A stretch of DNA of 15,903 nt from an uncultured Sutterella sp. (GTDB lineage: Bacteria; Pseudomonadota; Gammaproteobacteria; Burkholderiales; Burkholderiaceae_F): assembly GCA_900553105.1 (NCBI GenBank), contig USCE01000017.1:1-15903 (forward strand). The letters run 5' to 3'. The stretch's first letter is position 1. Every line of letters starts with the position of its first letter. The notes under the pieces are model-generated. The model searched no databases and was not told the origin of the DNA. It was given only the letters and a program-made list of their open reading frames with translations. Below, piece after piece: positions 6,827 through 13,340 of the stretch. The translations under genes were made by a program, and so were the position numbers.

Positions 6827-7549
6827 ATGTCCGAAAAGAAAGTACTCTCCGCCGAAGAGATTGAAATTTTGAAGAAAAAACACATCCGTAGTTTTACCTT
6901 ACGGCGAGGTCACATCAGTCAAGCCCAAAAACGTGCTCTAGAAGAATTGTTGCCCCGTTATGCTGTTAAATATGAATCGAAGTTACTTGATGCAGAAGCA
7001 CTTTTCGGCCGTCAAGCCCCTCTGGTGTTTGAAATTGGTTGTGGCATGGGAGAAACAACAGCTGCTATTGCTCAAATGCATCCCGAGGTGAATTTCCTTG
7101 GCTGTGAAGTCTTTTCTGCCGGGGTTGGCGCTTTGGCTAAACGCCTGGATGAAATGGCACTGACAAATGTGAGAATTATCCAGCACGATGCCGTGGAAGT
7201 CGTTAAAGATATGCTTGAAAAGAATTCCTTAGACGGAGTTCATATCTACTTCCCGGATCCCTGGAGAAAAGCACGCCATCACAAGCGTCGCTTGGTGGCA
7301 CAACCCTTTATCCATGAATTGGTCAGCCATATTCGCCCCGGTGGCTACCTGCATTGCGCGACCGACTGGGAAAATTATGCTGAACAAATGCTCGAAGTGC
7401 TCGAGGGTGAAGAGCTTTTGGAAAACATGTATGAAGGCTTTTCGCCTGTCATGGCCAACCCATTAACCGAGCGTCCTATGACCAAGTTCCACGCTCGCGG
7501 TGAACGCCTCGGTCATGGAGTCTGGGATCTCGTTTACAAGCGAATTTGA
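6827..7549 (+). CDS. trmB: tRNA (guanine-N7-)-methyltransferase
   Basis: This SAM-dependent enzyme forms m7G at position 46 in the tRNA variable loop. The product is 240 aa from ATG 6827. The frame stays open upstream to 6635, but that extension runs through the tRNA-Gly gene and encodes only translated tRNA, so 6827 is chosen. Motifs: RSFTLRRGHIS near the N-terminus, SAM site FEIGCGMGET (around 69-77), catalytic region PDPWRKARHHKRR (143-155), and the C-terminal LTERPMTKFHARGERLGH typical of TrmB. No clear Shine-Dalgarno precedes the ATG (TTCCTGTTTTCC). The tRNA's CCA ends 36 nt upstream with no terminator between, so tRNA 3' processing may create the mRNA 5' end. uppP follows after 10 nt. 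Confidence 0.95.
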   Translation: MSEKKVLSAEEIEILKKKHIRSFTLRRGHISQAQKRALEELLPRYAVKYESKLLDAEALFGRQAPLVFEIGCGMGETTAAIAQMHPEVNFLGCEVFSAGVGALAKRLDEMALTNVRIIQHDAVEVVKDMLEKNSLDGVHIYFPDPWRKARHHKRRLVAQPFIHELVSHIRPGGYLHCATDWENYAEQMLEVLEGEELLENMYEGFSPVMANPLTERPMTKFHARGERLGHGVWDLVYKRI

Positions 7550-7559
7550 GAGCTGAGCA

Positions 7560-8411
7560 ATGGATCTTATCTATCAGATCAAAGCCTTTATCTTGGGAAT
7601 TGTTGAAGGCTTAACAGAATTTTTACCGATTTCGTCAACCGGTCATCTAATCATTGCGGGCGACATTCTGAATTTCGACGGCCCTGAGGTCAACACTTTC
7701 AGCATCGCTATTCAAGCAGGGGCCATTTTTGCTGTTTGTTGGTTCTATCGTATGCGACTATGGTCCATTGCAAAAAACTTCTTTAAACCCGGACCTGACC
7801 GTCGTTTAACAATTAACCTCATCGTGGCTTTTTTACCAGCTGCCATTTTAGGGGTAATTTTTGCTGATCTGATTGAACAACTTCTTTTTAATGCAGTCAG
7901 CGTTGCCGTTGCCTTAATCGTAGGTGGCTTTATTATCTTTTGGATTGAGAAAATTCACGCCAAACGCGATTACGCACCACGAGTGCCAAAAATGGATGAC
8001 ATGACGGTCAAAGACGCCTTCTTAGTCGGTTGCATGCAATGTATTGCCATGATTCCCGGAACTAGTCGCTCGGGAGCTACCATCATCGGCGGACTCGTTT
8101 TGGGGTTGTCTCGAAAAGCGGCTACAGAATTTTCTTTCTTTTTGGCTATTCCGACGATTTTTGGTGCCACGGTGTATTCGCTGGCAAAAACTTTCTTACG
8201 CGTCTCAGATGCGCACAGCTTTGTTTGGACAAACGACATGACCCTGGGCTTTATCGTGGGCTTCGTTGTCTCATTTGTAACTGCGCTAGCTGTAGTGAAA
8301 TGGTTGCTACGCTACGTTTCGAGTAATAATTTCAACGCATTTGGATGGTACCGTATCGTCTTTGGCGTGATCATTCTCGGAACTTATTACACCGGCTTGG
8401 TTGCTTGGTAA
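7560..8411 (+). CDS. uppP: Undecaprenyl-diphosphatase (UppP/BacA)
   Basis: This multi-pass inner-membrane enzyme dephosphorylates undecaprenyl diphosphate so that the lipid carrier can be reused for peptidoglycan and other surface polymers. Overproduction confers bacitracin resistance in the family. The 283 residues are of family length. The first signature EGLTEFLPISSTGHL spans 16-30 (catalytic Glu16/Glu20 and His29), and the second, MIPGTSRSG, spans 164-172 with Arg170; these correspond to the key Glu, His and Arg residues of E. coli BacA. Several hydrophobic helices follow. It begins 10 nt after trmB, with only a weak purine-rich stretch (GAGAGC) before the ATG, so coupling to trmB is likely. 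No strong terminator follows; the next element is the convergent 6S RNA. Confidence 0.96.
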   Translation: MDLIYQIKAFILGIVEGLTEFLPISSTGHLIIAGDILNFDGPEVNTFSIAIQAGAIFAVCWFYRMRLWSIAKNFFKPGPDRRLTINLIVAFLPAAILGVIFADLIEQLLFNAVSVAVALIVGGFIIFWIEKIHAKRDYAPRVPKMDDMTVKDAFLVGCMQCIAMIPGTSRSGATIIGGLVLGLSRKAATEFSFFLAIPTIFGATVYSLAKTFLRVSDAHSFVWTNDMTLGFIVGFVVSFVTALAVVKWLLRYVSSNNFNAFGWYRIVFGVIILGTYYTGLVAW

Positions 8412-8514
8412 TATTTTGCACAAAAAACGCTTTTTGAGTTACGTTGTACGAGCTGTCCCGGATACATTTTTTCAAGTAAAAAATTTTGCTTTTTGTCCTC
8501 AACTAAGCGACAAT

Positions 8515-8697
8515 TAAAGTATTCCCGATGGACGCTAGGTTGCTTTAAGATTCCTTGTTCCAATACTTTAGCAAATAGGTTGCTGTACTTGGGGCCGGCT
8601 GTGGGAGGTACGTGTTGCTTCCCCGAAACCCGCCACAGAGGCGACCGCTCTTGATTCTTCGGACTCAGGATGCAAGGCACCCGCCATCGGGATTTCT
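8515..8697 (-). ncRNA. ssrS: 6S RNA (RNA polymerase-binding regulatory RNA)
   Basis: This 400-nt gap (8412-8829) lacks a credible protein gene but folds on the minus strand like 6S RNA. A 9-bp closing helix joins 8692-8684 (TCCCGATGG, 5' side) to 8531-8523 (CCATCGGGA). An apical helix joins 8638-8633 (CTGTGG) to 8604-8599 (CCACAG). A large, mostly unpaired central region lies between them, giving about 180 nt in all. In the same order as E. coli 6S RNA (from memory), the 5' half carries CCTGAGTCCGA (E. coli CCTGAGCCGA) and then TGTGGCG. 6S RNA mimics an open promoter and sequesters sigma-70 holoenzyme in stationary phase. The ends are estimated from the closing helix, and I could not define a promoter. 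The uppP transcript runs toward it. Confidence 0.78.
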
Positions 8698-8764
8698 TTT
8701 TGCTAATCGATCTGATAATTCCGCCCTTGCGATTGAAAGATTCTCGATTTTTTCAAATTTACTC

Positions 8765-8793
8765 TTGCAAAACGGAAAAACTGTTGGTATAGT
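8765..8793 (+). promoter_or_regulatory. tRNA-Thr promoter
   Basis: TTGCAA (8765-8770), exactly 17 bp, then TATAGT (8788-8793), followed by a GC-rich stretch CTCGCG about 10 bp downstream. GC-rich start regions are typical of stringently controlled stable-RNA promoters; that control is inferred. Confidence 0.75.
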
Positions 8794-8829
8794 TCTGCTT
8801 CTCGCGTTGTGCGGGACTAAAAATGGAAA

Positions 8830-8905
8830 GCCGGTTTAGCTCAGTTGGTAGAGCAGCGCATTCGTAATGCGAAGGTCGGGAGTTCAAGTCTTCTAACCGG
8901 CACCA
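8830..8905 (+). tRNA. tRNA-Thr (anticodon CGT)
   Basis: A 76-nt tRNA with encoded CCA. The acceptor GCCGGTT (8830-8836) pairs with AACCGGC (8895-8901), followed by discriminator A and CCA (8903-8905). The D-arm is GCTCAGTTGGTAGAGC. The anticodon arm GCGCA-TTCGTAA-TGCGA gives CGT, reading ACG. The T-loop is TTCAAGT, and the T-stem contains two G-U pairs. It resembles E. coli thrW. Confidence 0.97.
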
Positions 8906-8910
8906 TCGCA

Positions 8911-8940
8911 AAAACTCGTTCCTTCGAACGAGTTTTTTTT
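8911..8940 (+). terminator. Intrinsic terminator of tRNA-Thr
   Basis: A perfect 11-bp stem (8911-8921 with 8926-8936) has a CTTC tetraloop and an uninterrupted T tract, starting five nt after the tRNA CCA end. Confidence 0.93.
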
Positions 8941-8955
8941 TATTTTCAGCCCCTC

Positions 8956-8983
8956 TTGCCAACACCTCCTATCGGTTTATGTT
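8956..8983 (+). promoter_or_regulatory. Predicted metNI promoter
   Basis: TTGCCA (8956-8961; 5/6), a 16-bp spacer and TATGTT (8978-8983; 4/6). The predicted 5' leader is only about 25 nt, so there is no room for a methionine riboswitch. I see no recognisable MetJ-box repeats. Confidence 0.6.
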
Positions 8984-9016
8984 AGGCTTACTAGCTGATT
9001 ATTTTCGTTTTTTACC

Positions 9017-10066
9017 ATGATTGAAATCAGCCATCTCTCTCATAATTTCCAAGCTCCCGATGGAAAAACCGTGGCCGCACTCTCAGATGTGAATCTGCAC
9101 ATCCAAAAGGGTGAGATTTTCGGCATTATCGGTCGATCAGGCGCCGGCAAGTCAACGCTTGTGCGCACGATTAACTTTTTAACACGACCCGATCAAGGAA
9201 GCGTCAAAGTCAATGGACAATTGCTCAATGACATGGATGCTACGCAATTGCGTCAAATTCGAACCAAGATCGGCATGATCTTCCAGCATTTCAATTTATT
9301 GAGTTCACGTACCGTTTTTGACAACATCGCGCTACCTTTGGAATTAAACAACACTGCGCCTGACGTCATCGAGAAAAAAGTCACTCACTTAATTGATTTA
9401 GTTGGATTGACCGAACACCGCGATAAATATCCCAGCCAACTCTCCGGCGGCCAAAAGCAACGCGTTGGGATCGCCCGTGCGCTGGCCAATGATCCGATCG
9501 TGCTCTTGTCCGATGAAGCCACTAGTGCATTGGACCCTGAAACGACACGAGCAACACTCGAGCTTTTGCAAGAAATCAACCATAAACTCGGCGTCACCAT
9601 TGTCCTAATCACACACGAGATGGAAGTCGTGAAGCAAATTTGCGATCGTGTCGTCGTCATGGACAAGGGCCGAATTGTAGAATCCGGTTCCGTATTGGAA
9701 GTATTCAGACATCCGAAGCACTTAACAACACGCGCGATGCTCGCTGACGTTGTGGTTCACGATATGCCGATGCGTTTTTACGATACGGTTCGTTCGCGTA
9801 TTGAGGCTTCACGAAAGCGCGGCGCCTACGCCCGACTTCTACGATTAACCTTTGTCGGCTCTGAAGTCACCTCTCCGGTGCTCTCCGTGATGACTCGACG
9901 CTTTAACGTTGACTTCAACATTCTTCAAGGTCAAGTTGAAGAGCTCAAAGGAGCAAGTTTCGGGATGCTCACTATTTTGGCTGAGAGCCCTGACGAAGAA
10001 CACTATCACCAAGCGTTAGCCTTTCTTACCGACAATAAGGTCGATTATGAGGAGATTGTACTATGA
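9017..10066 (+). CDS. metN: Methionine ABC transporter ATP-binding protein
   Basis: This 349-aa cytoplasmic ATPase powers D/L-methionine import through MetI. Walker A GRSGAGKST (39-47), a Q-loop (IGMIFQHFNLL), signature LSGGQKQR (142-149), Walker B IVLLSDEAT with Asp166/Glu167, and the switch His in LITHEM are all intact. The C-terminal ~75 residues match the NIL regulatory domain, which binds methionine and trans-inhibits transport in this family; this separates MetN from other amino-acid importers. No Shine-Dalgarno is visible before the ATG (TTTTTTACC). Its stop overlaps the metI start by four bases (ATGA), indicating translational coupling. The binding-protein gene metQ is not adjacent. 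Confidence 0.95.
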   Translation: MIEISHLSHNFQAPDGKTVAALSDVNLHIQKGEIFGIIGRSGAGKSTLVRTINFLTRPDQGSVKVNGQLLNDMDATQLRQIRTKIGMIFQHFNLLSSRTVFDNIALPLELNNTAPDVIEKKVTHLIDLVGLTEHRDKYPSQLSGGQKQRVGIARALANDPIVLLSDEATSALDPETTRATLELLQEINHKLGVTIVLITHEMEVVKQICDRVVVMDKGRIVESGSVLEVFRHPKHLTTRAMLADVVVHDMPMRFYDTVRSRIEASRKRGAYARLLRLTFVGSEVTSPVLSVMTRRFNVDFNILQGQVEELKGASFGMLTILAESPDEEHYHQALAFLTDNKVDYEEIVL

Positions 10067-10716
10067 GTTCCGACATCATTGCCTTATTGGGGGAAGGTTT
10101 CTTAGAAACTGTCATTATGGTGCTGGGCAGCGGCCTTCTCGGTAGCATCATCGGCATTCCCTTAGGCGTGCTTTTACACATCACTGACCGTGGGGGTCTG
10201 ATGCCGCGCATTGCAACAAATGCCGTGGTTGGTTTTATTGTCAATGCTGTTCGTTCCACACCTTTTATTATTCTATTGGTTGCAATTTACCCGCTCACCC
10301 GCCTAATTGTCGGCACAACAATCGGTACAACGGCTACGCTCGTGCCCCTGGTCATCGGTGTCGCTCCCTTTATTGCGCGCCTGGTTGAGACCAGTCTACG
10401 AGAAGTTGACCGCGGTTTGATCGAAGCCGCTCAATCCATGGGGGCAACCGATATGCAAATCATTAAAAAGGTTCTATTACCCGAAGCAATGCCCGGCATT
10501 ATCGCTGCCATTACCATCGCTGTTGTCACGTTGGTTGGTTATTCAGCCATGGCTGGCGCCATCGGCGGGGGCGGCCTAGGCGATATCGGTATTCGTTATG
10601 GCCACAATCGCTACATGCCCGATGTTATGTGGACTGTTGTTGTCATTTTGGTGCTTTTTGTTCAAGTCATCCAAAGCTTTGGAGACTGGTGTGTTCGAAA
10701 AGTATCCAAACGCTAA
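10063..10716 (+). CDS. metI: Methionine ABC transporter permease
   Basis: This 217-aa inner-membrane permease partners with MetN to carry methionine across the membrane. About five hydrophobic segments are visible. The cytoplasmic coupling EAA motif starts at Glu121 (EAAQSMGATDMQIIKKVLLPEA). The following stretch, with YSAMAGAIGGGGLGDIGIRYG, is characteristic of MetI. The ATG lies within the metN stop context (ATGA), preceded by GAGGAG about 9 nt upstream inside metN. It is followed directly by a terminator, so the transcription unit is metN-metI only. Confidence 0.95.
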   Translation: MSSDIIALLGEGFLETVIMVLGSGLLGSIIGIPLGVLLHITDRGGLMPRIATNAVVGFIVNAVRSTPFIILLVAIYPLTRLIVGTTIGTTATLVPLVIGVAPFIARLVETSLREVDRGLIEAAQSMGATDMQIIKKVLLPEAMPGIIAAITIAVVTLVGYSAMAGAIGGGGLGDIGIRYGHNRYMPDVMWTVVVILVLFVQVIQSFGDWCVRKVSKR

Positions 10717-10734
10717 TTGTTTGTTACTCAAAGA

Positions 10735-10768
10735 ATTTTGGCCTTCAATTGAAGGCCAAAATATTTTA
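10735..10768. terminator. Bidirectional terminator between metI and the LapA-like gene
   Basis: A 28-bp perfect palindrome, ATTTTGGCCTTC (10735-10746), AATT, GAAGGCCAAAAT (10751-10762), lies between two convergent genes. T-rich flanks are present on both strands. Confidence 0.88.
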
Positions 10769-10792
10769 GACGATTAAAAATCCATTAGGGCA

Positions 10793-11332
10793 TCACTGAG
10801 CCGTTTTATCAGAATCAGCCGACTTATCTTTAACCTCAATTTGCTTGCCGCTAGCCAAGTCCACTAATTGCGTCAAACGATCTTCCACTTCCCCAACACT
10901 GGCCGAAAGCGAGTTTACGGTTTCATGAGAGTTGCGCTCAACTTCCTGCTGGACGACGTTGATAGCATTAATGAGCGCGGAATGCCGTGCGCTTGCTTGG
11001 TTTTGCAAATCTAAAATTTGTTTTTGTAACTCAGATTTCAACTCCATATAGCGCGACAACTCTGCTTTTTGCGCTAAGTCCTGAGCTTGACTTAATTGCT
11101 TATGTACTTTTCGCAATTCCATCGAAAGCATCGCTTGTTGAATGAAACCCCAAATCAAGCAAACCAAAATCAAAAGGCCAGGTCCTAATAAAAGAATCAA
11201 CCCCAAGGGCGCTTGGATTTGTGTATACAACAAATTCACCGAGACATCGGCCATAACGCCTTCCCAGTTCACAACTAAGAAAACGGAGCAGAGCACAAAA
11301 ATCAGCAAAAGAAAAACACTTCTCAAATGCAT
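10793..11332 (-). CDS. LapA-like (DUF1049) membrane protein with coiled-coil tail
   Basis: This is a 179-aa protein. Two hydrophobic segments (about 4-22 and 40-63) flank a short loop containing SVNLLYTQIQAPLG, the layout of LapA/DUF1049 proteins. In E. coli the ~100-aa LapA works with LapB in the regulation of lipopolysaccharide synthesis. Here residues ~70-165 form a long Gln/Glu/Leu-rich region (KQLSQAQDLAQKAELSRYME onward) that should be a coiled coil, ending in a charged tail (KDKSADSDKTAQ). The start is supported by AAAGGTG on the complement of 11338-11344, about 5 nt before the ATG. It stands alone: convergent with metI and divergent from upp, and no lapB-like gene lies next to it. The family call rests on topology and weak motif resemblance. 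Confidence 0.55.
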   Translation of the reverse strand: MHLRSVFLLLIFVLCSVFLVVNWEGVMADVSVNLLYTQIQAPLGLILLLGPGLLILVCLIWGFIQQAMLSMELRKVHKQLSQAQDLAQKAELSRYMELKSELQKQILDLQNQASARHSALINAINVVQQEVERNSHETVNSLSASVGEVEDRLTQLVDLASGKQIEVKDKSADSDKTAQ

Positions 11333-11416
11333 GAAAACACCTTTAGATAATGCATTGATGATGGTGTAACTCTATCACGAGACGCACAGCACGAAAAGCG
11401 ATTTTGTCAAAGTTCT

Positions 11417-11444
11417 TTGCGAACGATACCAAAAGCGCTAAGAT
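11417..11444 (+). promoter_or_regulatory. Predicted upp promoter
   Basis: TTGCGA (11417-11422), 16 bp, TAAGAT (11439-11444). The ATG follows 29 nt later, with a strong Shine-Dalgarno AAAGGAG at 11461-11467. The leader is too short for an attenuator. Confidence 0.5.
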
Positions 11445-11473
11445 AAGCGGGATTGCTTACAAAGGAGTTTTTC

Positions 11474-12121
11474 ATGATCAAAGATCCCCGCTTCCCTAGA
11501 CTGAATATCGTCGACCATCCGCTTATTCAACATAAGCTGAGCATCATGCGTGATAAGAACACGCCTACGAAAGACTTCCGTGCTCTTCTGCGCGAAATTG
11601 CAATGCTGATGGGCTATGAATTAACGCGCAACTTACCTATTACGACACACGAAATTGAGACTCCGTTGTGTCGATACGATGCTCCGTTTTTAGCCGATAA
11701 GAAGCCTGTCATTGTACCTATTCTTCGAGCTGGCCTGGGGATGGCTGACGGGATGCTCGACTTAATGCCCTCGGCTCGCGTTGGCCATATCGGTATGTAC
11801 CGTGACGAAAATAAGCGTCCAGTAGAATACTTGGTTAAATTGCCGGACGTCAAAGGTCGAACCTTCTTTGTCGTAGATCCGATGTTAGCTACCGGTTACT
11901 CGGCCGCTCACGCTGTTGACGTTTTGAAAAAGCGCGGCGTGCCTGCCGATCACATTATTTTCATGTCTCTTTTGTGTGCTCCCGAGGGCGTGGAAACCTT
12001 CCAAGCTTTACACCCAGACATTGAACTTTACACGGCAAGTCTGGACGATCACTTAAATGAAAAAGCTTACATCGTTCCAGGTTTAGGTGATGCAGGGGAT
12101 CGCCTCTACGGAACTCTCTAA
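11474..12121 (+). CDS. upp: Uracil phosphoribosyltransferase
   Basis: This 215-aa cytosolic pyrimidine-salvage enzyme makes UMP from uracil and PRPP. Key segments: VPILRAGLGMADGML (PRPP/dimer region), GMYRDE, the PRPP-binding motif VVDPMLATGYSA (Asp135 onward; commonly DPMLATGGS, here Tyr replaces the second Gly), and the uracil-binding C-terminal YIVPGLGDAGDRLYGT. It is slightly longer than E. coli Upp (208 aa). An in-frame TTG at 11453 extends the frame by seven codons, but AAAGGAG six nt before the ATG fixes 11474 as the start. No uraA permease lies next to it. I see no convincing terminator directly downstream. Confidence 0.96.
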   Translation: MIKDPRFPRLNIVDHPLIQHKLSIMRDKNTPTKDFRALLREIAMLMGYELTRNLPITTHEIETPLCRYDAPFLADKKPVIVPILRAGLGMADGMLDLMPSARVGHIGMYRDENKRPVEYLVKLPDVKGRTFFVVDPMLATGYSAAHAVDVLKKRGVPADHIIFMSLLCAPEGVETFQALHPDIELYTASLDDHLNEKAYIVPGLGDAGDRLYGTL

Positions 12122-12161
12122 AGAACGTTTTTAGATTTAAAATTCCAAAACCAACAAATTC

Positions 12162-12177
12162 AGGGTTAACCCTTATA
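12162..12177 (+). promoter_or_regulatory. Palindromic operator-like site 1 (distal)
   Basis: AGGGTTAACCCT at 12162-12173 is a perfect palindrome extended by TATA. The 16-mer 12162-12177 is the exact reverse complement of 12211-12226, so the two sites face each other. Confidence 0.6.
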
Positions 12178-12210
12178 AAGTACAACATTTTAGCCCTTCT
12201 CCTCCAGGAA

Positions 12211-12227
12211 TATAAGGGTTAACCCTT
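12211..12227 (-). promoter_or_regulatory. Palindromic operator-like site 2 (proximal)
   Basis: AAGGGTTAACCCTT (12214-12227) is a perfect 14-bp palindrome. Its centre is 53 bp from that of site 1, about five helical turns. Its last two bases overlap the predicted -35 element, so its centre is near -40 of the predicted start. Confidence 0.6.
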
Positions 12228-12253
12228 GCTTATCTCTTTTAAAAACTTAAAAT
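12226..12253 (+). promoter_or_regulatory. Predicted frdC promoter
   Basis: TTGCTT (12226-12231), 16 bp, TAAAAT (12248-12253; 5/6). The weak -35 overlaps operator-like site 2. The predicted leader is about 160 nt. Other promoters nearer the gene are not excluded. Confidence 0.4.
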
Positions 12254-12422
12254 AATCTGAAAAAAACGGCAAACTTCTGACATAACTCAAACCTTTCCTC
12301 TTAAAAAGGGAGGATGATACGCATATCGGAACGATAGCTCGTTCTGTAATTTTGTTTTGACTTTTTGAAACGCCCGGACCGCGTTTTAAATTGGGACAAC
12401 TTCTTATAAGGTTAATTTCATC

Positions 12423-13214
12423 ATGTCGATGTATACCACTGATCAAGAAAAGTATTCCAACACCCCGACTTCTGACGAAGTAATCTGCGGTGTGGAACTG
12501 CGCAACGCCAAGCGTAAGAGCAGATGGCCGGCATACTGTGACGTTGCTCAATCCGTCACGGGTTTGTTGCTCGGTATCTTCTTGTTCTGCCACATGGCCT
12601 TTACGAGCTCCATTCAATTGGGCAAAGACACCTTCTGGAACTTAGTTGCTCTCTCCGGCGGCTATCCGATCGATGGCGAAGAACACGCTTGGATGCACGT
12701 CGCTTTGATCGGCGCTATCACCTTGTTGGTCATCATCCACGCTTTGATGGCTTTGCGTCGCTTCCCGACGAGCTATCGTATGTTCCATAACATCAAGAGC
12801 CAATACCAATTCATCGCTCACCGCGACACGACCCTTTGGATTGTTCAGATCGTCACCGCTGTGATCTTGACCGGTATGGTGTTCCCGCACGTCACCCCGA
12901 TGTTGACGGATCCTCATGCCATCGGCCCGAACCTTTCTTCCGTTCACACCTATCACAATGGTTTGCTCTGGACGTTCGTGTTCTTGGTGGCCACGGAATT
13001 GCATGGCATGATCGGCCTTTATCGCTTGGCTGTTAAGTGGGACGTTCTCGCTGGCAACCGTGAAGCCCTTCGTAAGATCATGTACTGCTTGATCGTTTTG
13101 ATGATCGGTTGCGGTTCTTTGACGATGTGGACGTACTACAGCAACGGTAAGGAACTCGTTGAAAGCGGCGAACCTATCGTGAAATACGAACCGGTTAACA
13201 ACTGGTGGAAGTAA
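12423..13214 (+). CDS. frdC: Fumarate reductase cytochrome b subunit, Wolinella-type diheme
   Basis: This 263-aa five-helix inner-membrane anchor should carry two hemes b and pass electrons between menaquinol and a FrdAB flavoprotein/iron-sulfur pair. It resembles Wolinella succinogenes FrdC from memory: VTGLLLGIFLFCHMAF (~45-60), HALMALRRFPTSYRMF (106 onward), RDTTLWIVQIVTA, IGPNLSS and TELHGMIGLYRLAVKWDV (191 onward). The four heme-ligand histidines map to His57, His106, His156 and His194, and Glu192 corresponds to Wolinella Glu180. Glu66 of Wolinella has no acidic counterpart in an ungapped alignment (Gly79; Asp84/Glu86/Glu87 nearby). AAGG at 12408-12411 precedes the ATG. Codons are strongly biased, as in highly expressed genes. 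frdA and frdB do not follow. A succinate dehydrogenase role is possible. Confidence 0.9.
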   Translation: MSMYTTDQEKYSNTPTSDEVICGVELRNAKRKSRWPAYCDVAQSVTGLLLGIFLFCHMAFTSSIQLGKDTFWNLVALSGGYPIDGEEHAWMHVALIGAITLLVIIHALMALRRFPTSYRMFHNIKSQYQFIAHRDTTLWIVQIVTAVILTGMVFPHVTPMLTDPHAIGPNLSSVHTYHNGLLWTFVFLVATELHGMIGLYRLAVKWDVLAGNREALRKIMYCLIVLMIGCGSLTMWTYYSNGKELVESGEPIVKYEPVNNWWK

Positions 13215-13248
13215 TCGTTTAGGCTAGACACTTAAACGTCTAAACTTC

Positions 13249-13287
13249 AAGCACGCAGATTTCGGTCTGCGTGCTTTTATTTTTTCG
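13249..13287 (+). terminator. Intrinsic terminator of frdC
   Basis: A perfect 11-bp stem, AAGCACGCAGA (13249-13259) with TCTGCGTGCTT (13266-13276), a 6-nt loop and a long T-rich tail. Confidence 0.93.
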
Positions 13288-13312
13288 GTAGCTTGCACAC
13301 TAACGGTATAAT
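13284..13312 (+). promoter_or_regulatory. Predicted promoter of the DUF4156 lipoprotein gene
   Basis: A perfect -10 TATAAT (13307-13312) has a poor -35 (TTCGGT, 13284-13289) at 17 bp. It lies just past the frdC terminator, so this gene is its own unit. Confidence 0.55.
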
Positions 13313-13340
13313 TCGCACAATTAGATATTAGGACAAGTCC

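Larger units (their letters stand above)
12122..12422. other. 300-nt regulatory region upstream of frdC
   Basis: No gene was found here. The region holds two copies of an AGGGTTAACCCT palindrome, a predicted promoter, and two small hairpins in the presumed frdC leader. One hairpin pairs 12327-12334 with 12339-12346 and is followed by an interrupted T-rich tract (TAATTTTGTTTT), which could be a weak terminator for upp or an attenuator. The other pairs AAACGC (12368-12373) with GCGTTT (12381-12386). Confidence 0.6.

Noticed and set aside
8387..8839. Two overlapping ORFs (minus 8387-8680, plus 8612-8839) in the uppP/tRNA-Thr gap
   Set aside because: They have no recognisable protein features, and the minus-strand one coincides with the structured 6S RNA; it also overlaps the uppP end.
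8759..8965. Minus-strand 68-aa ORF
   Set aside because: It is antisense to tRNA-Thr and contains the typical spurious peptide of a reversed tRNA gene.
12219..12617. Minus-strand 132-aa ORF over the frdC promoter
   Set aside because: It runs antisense to frdC and through the operator region, and shows no domain-like features.
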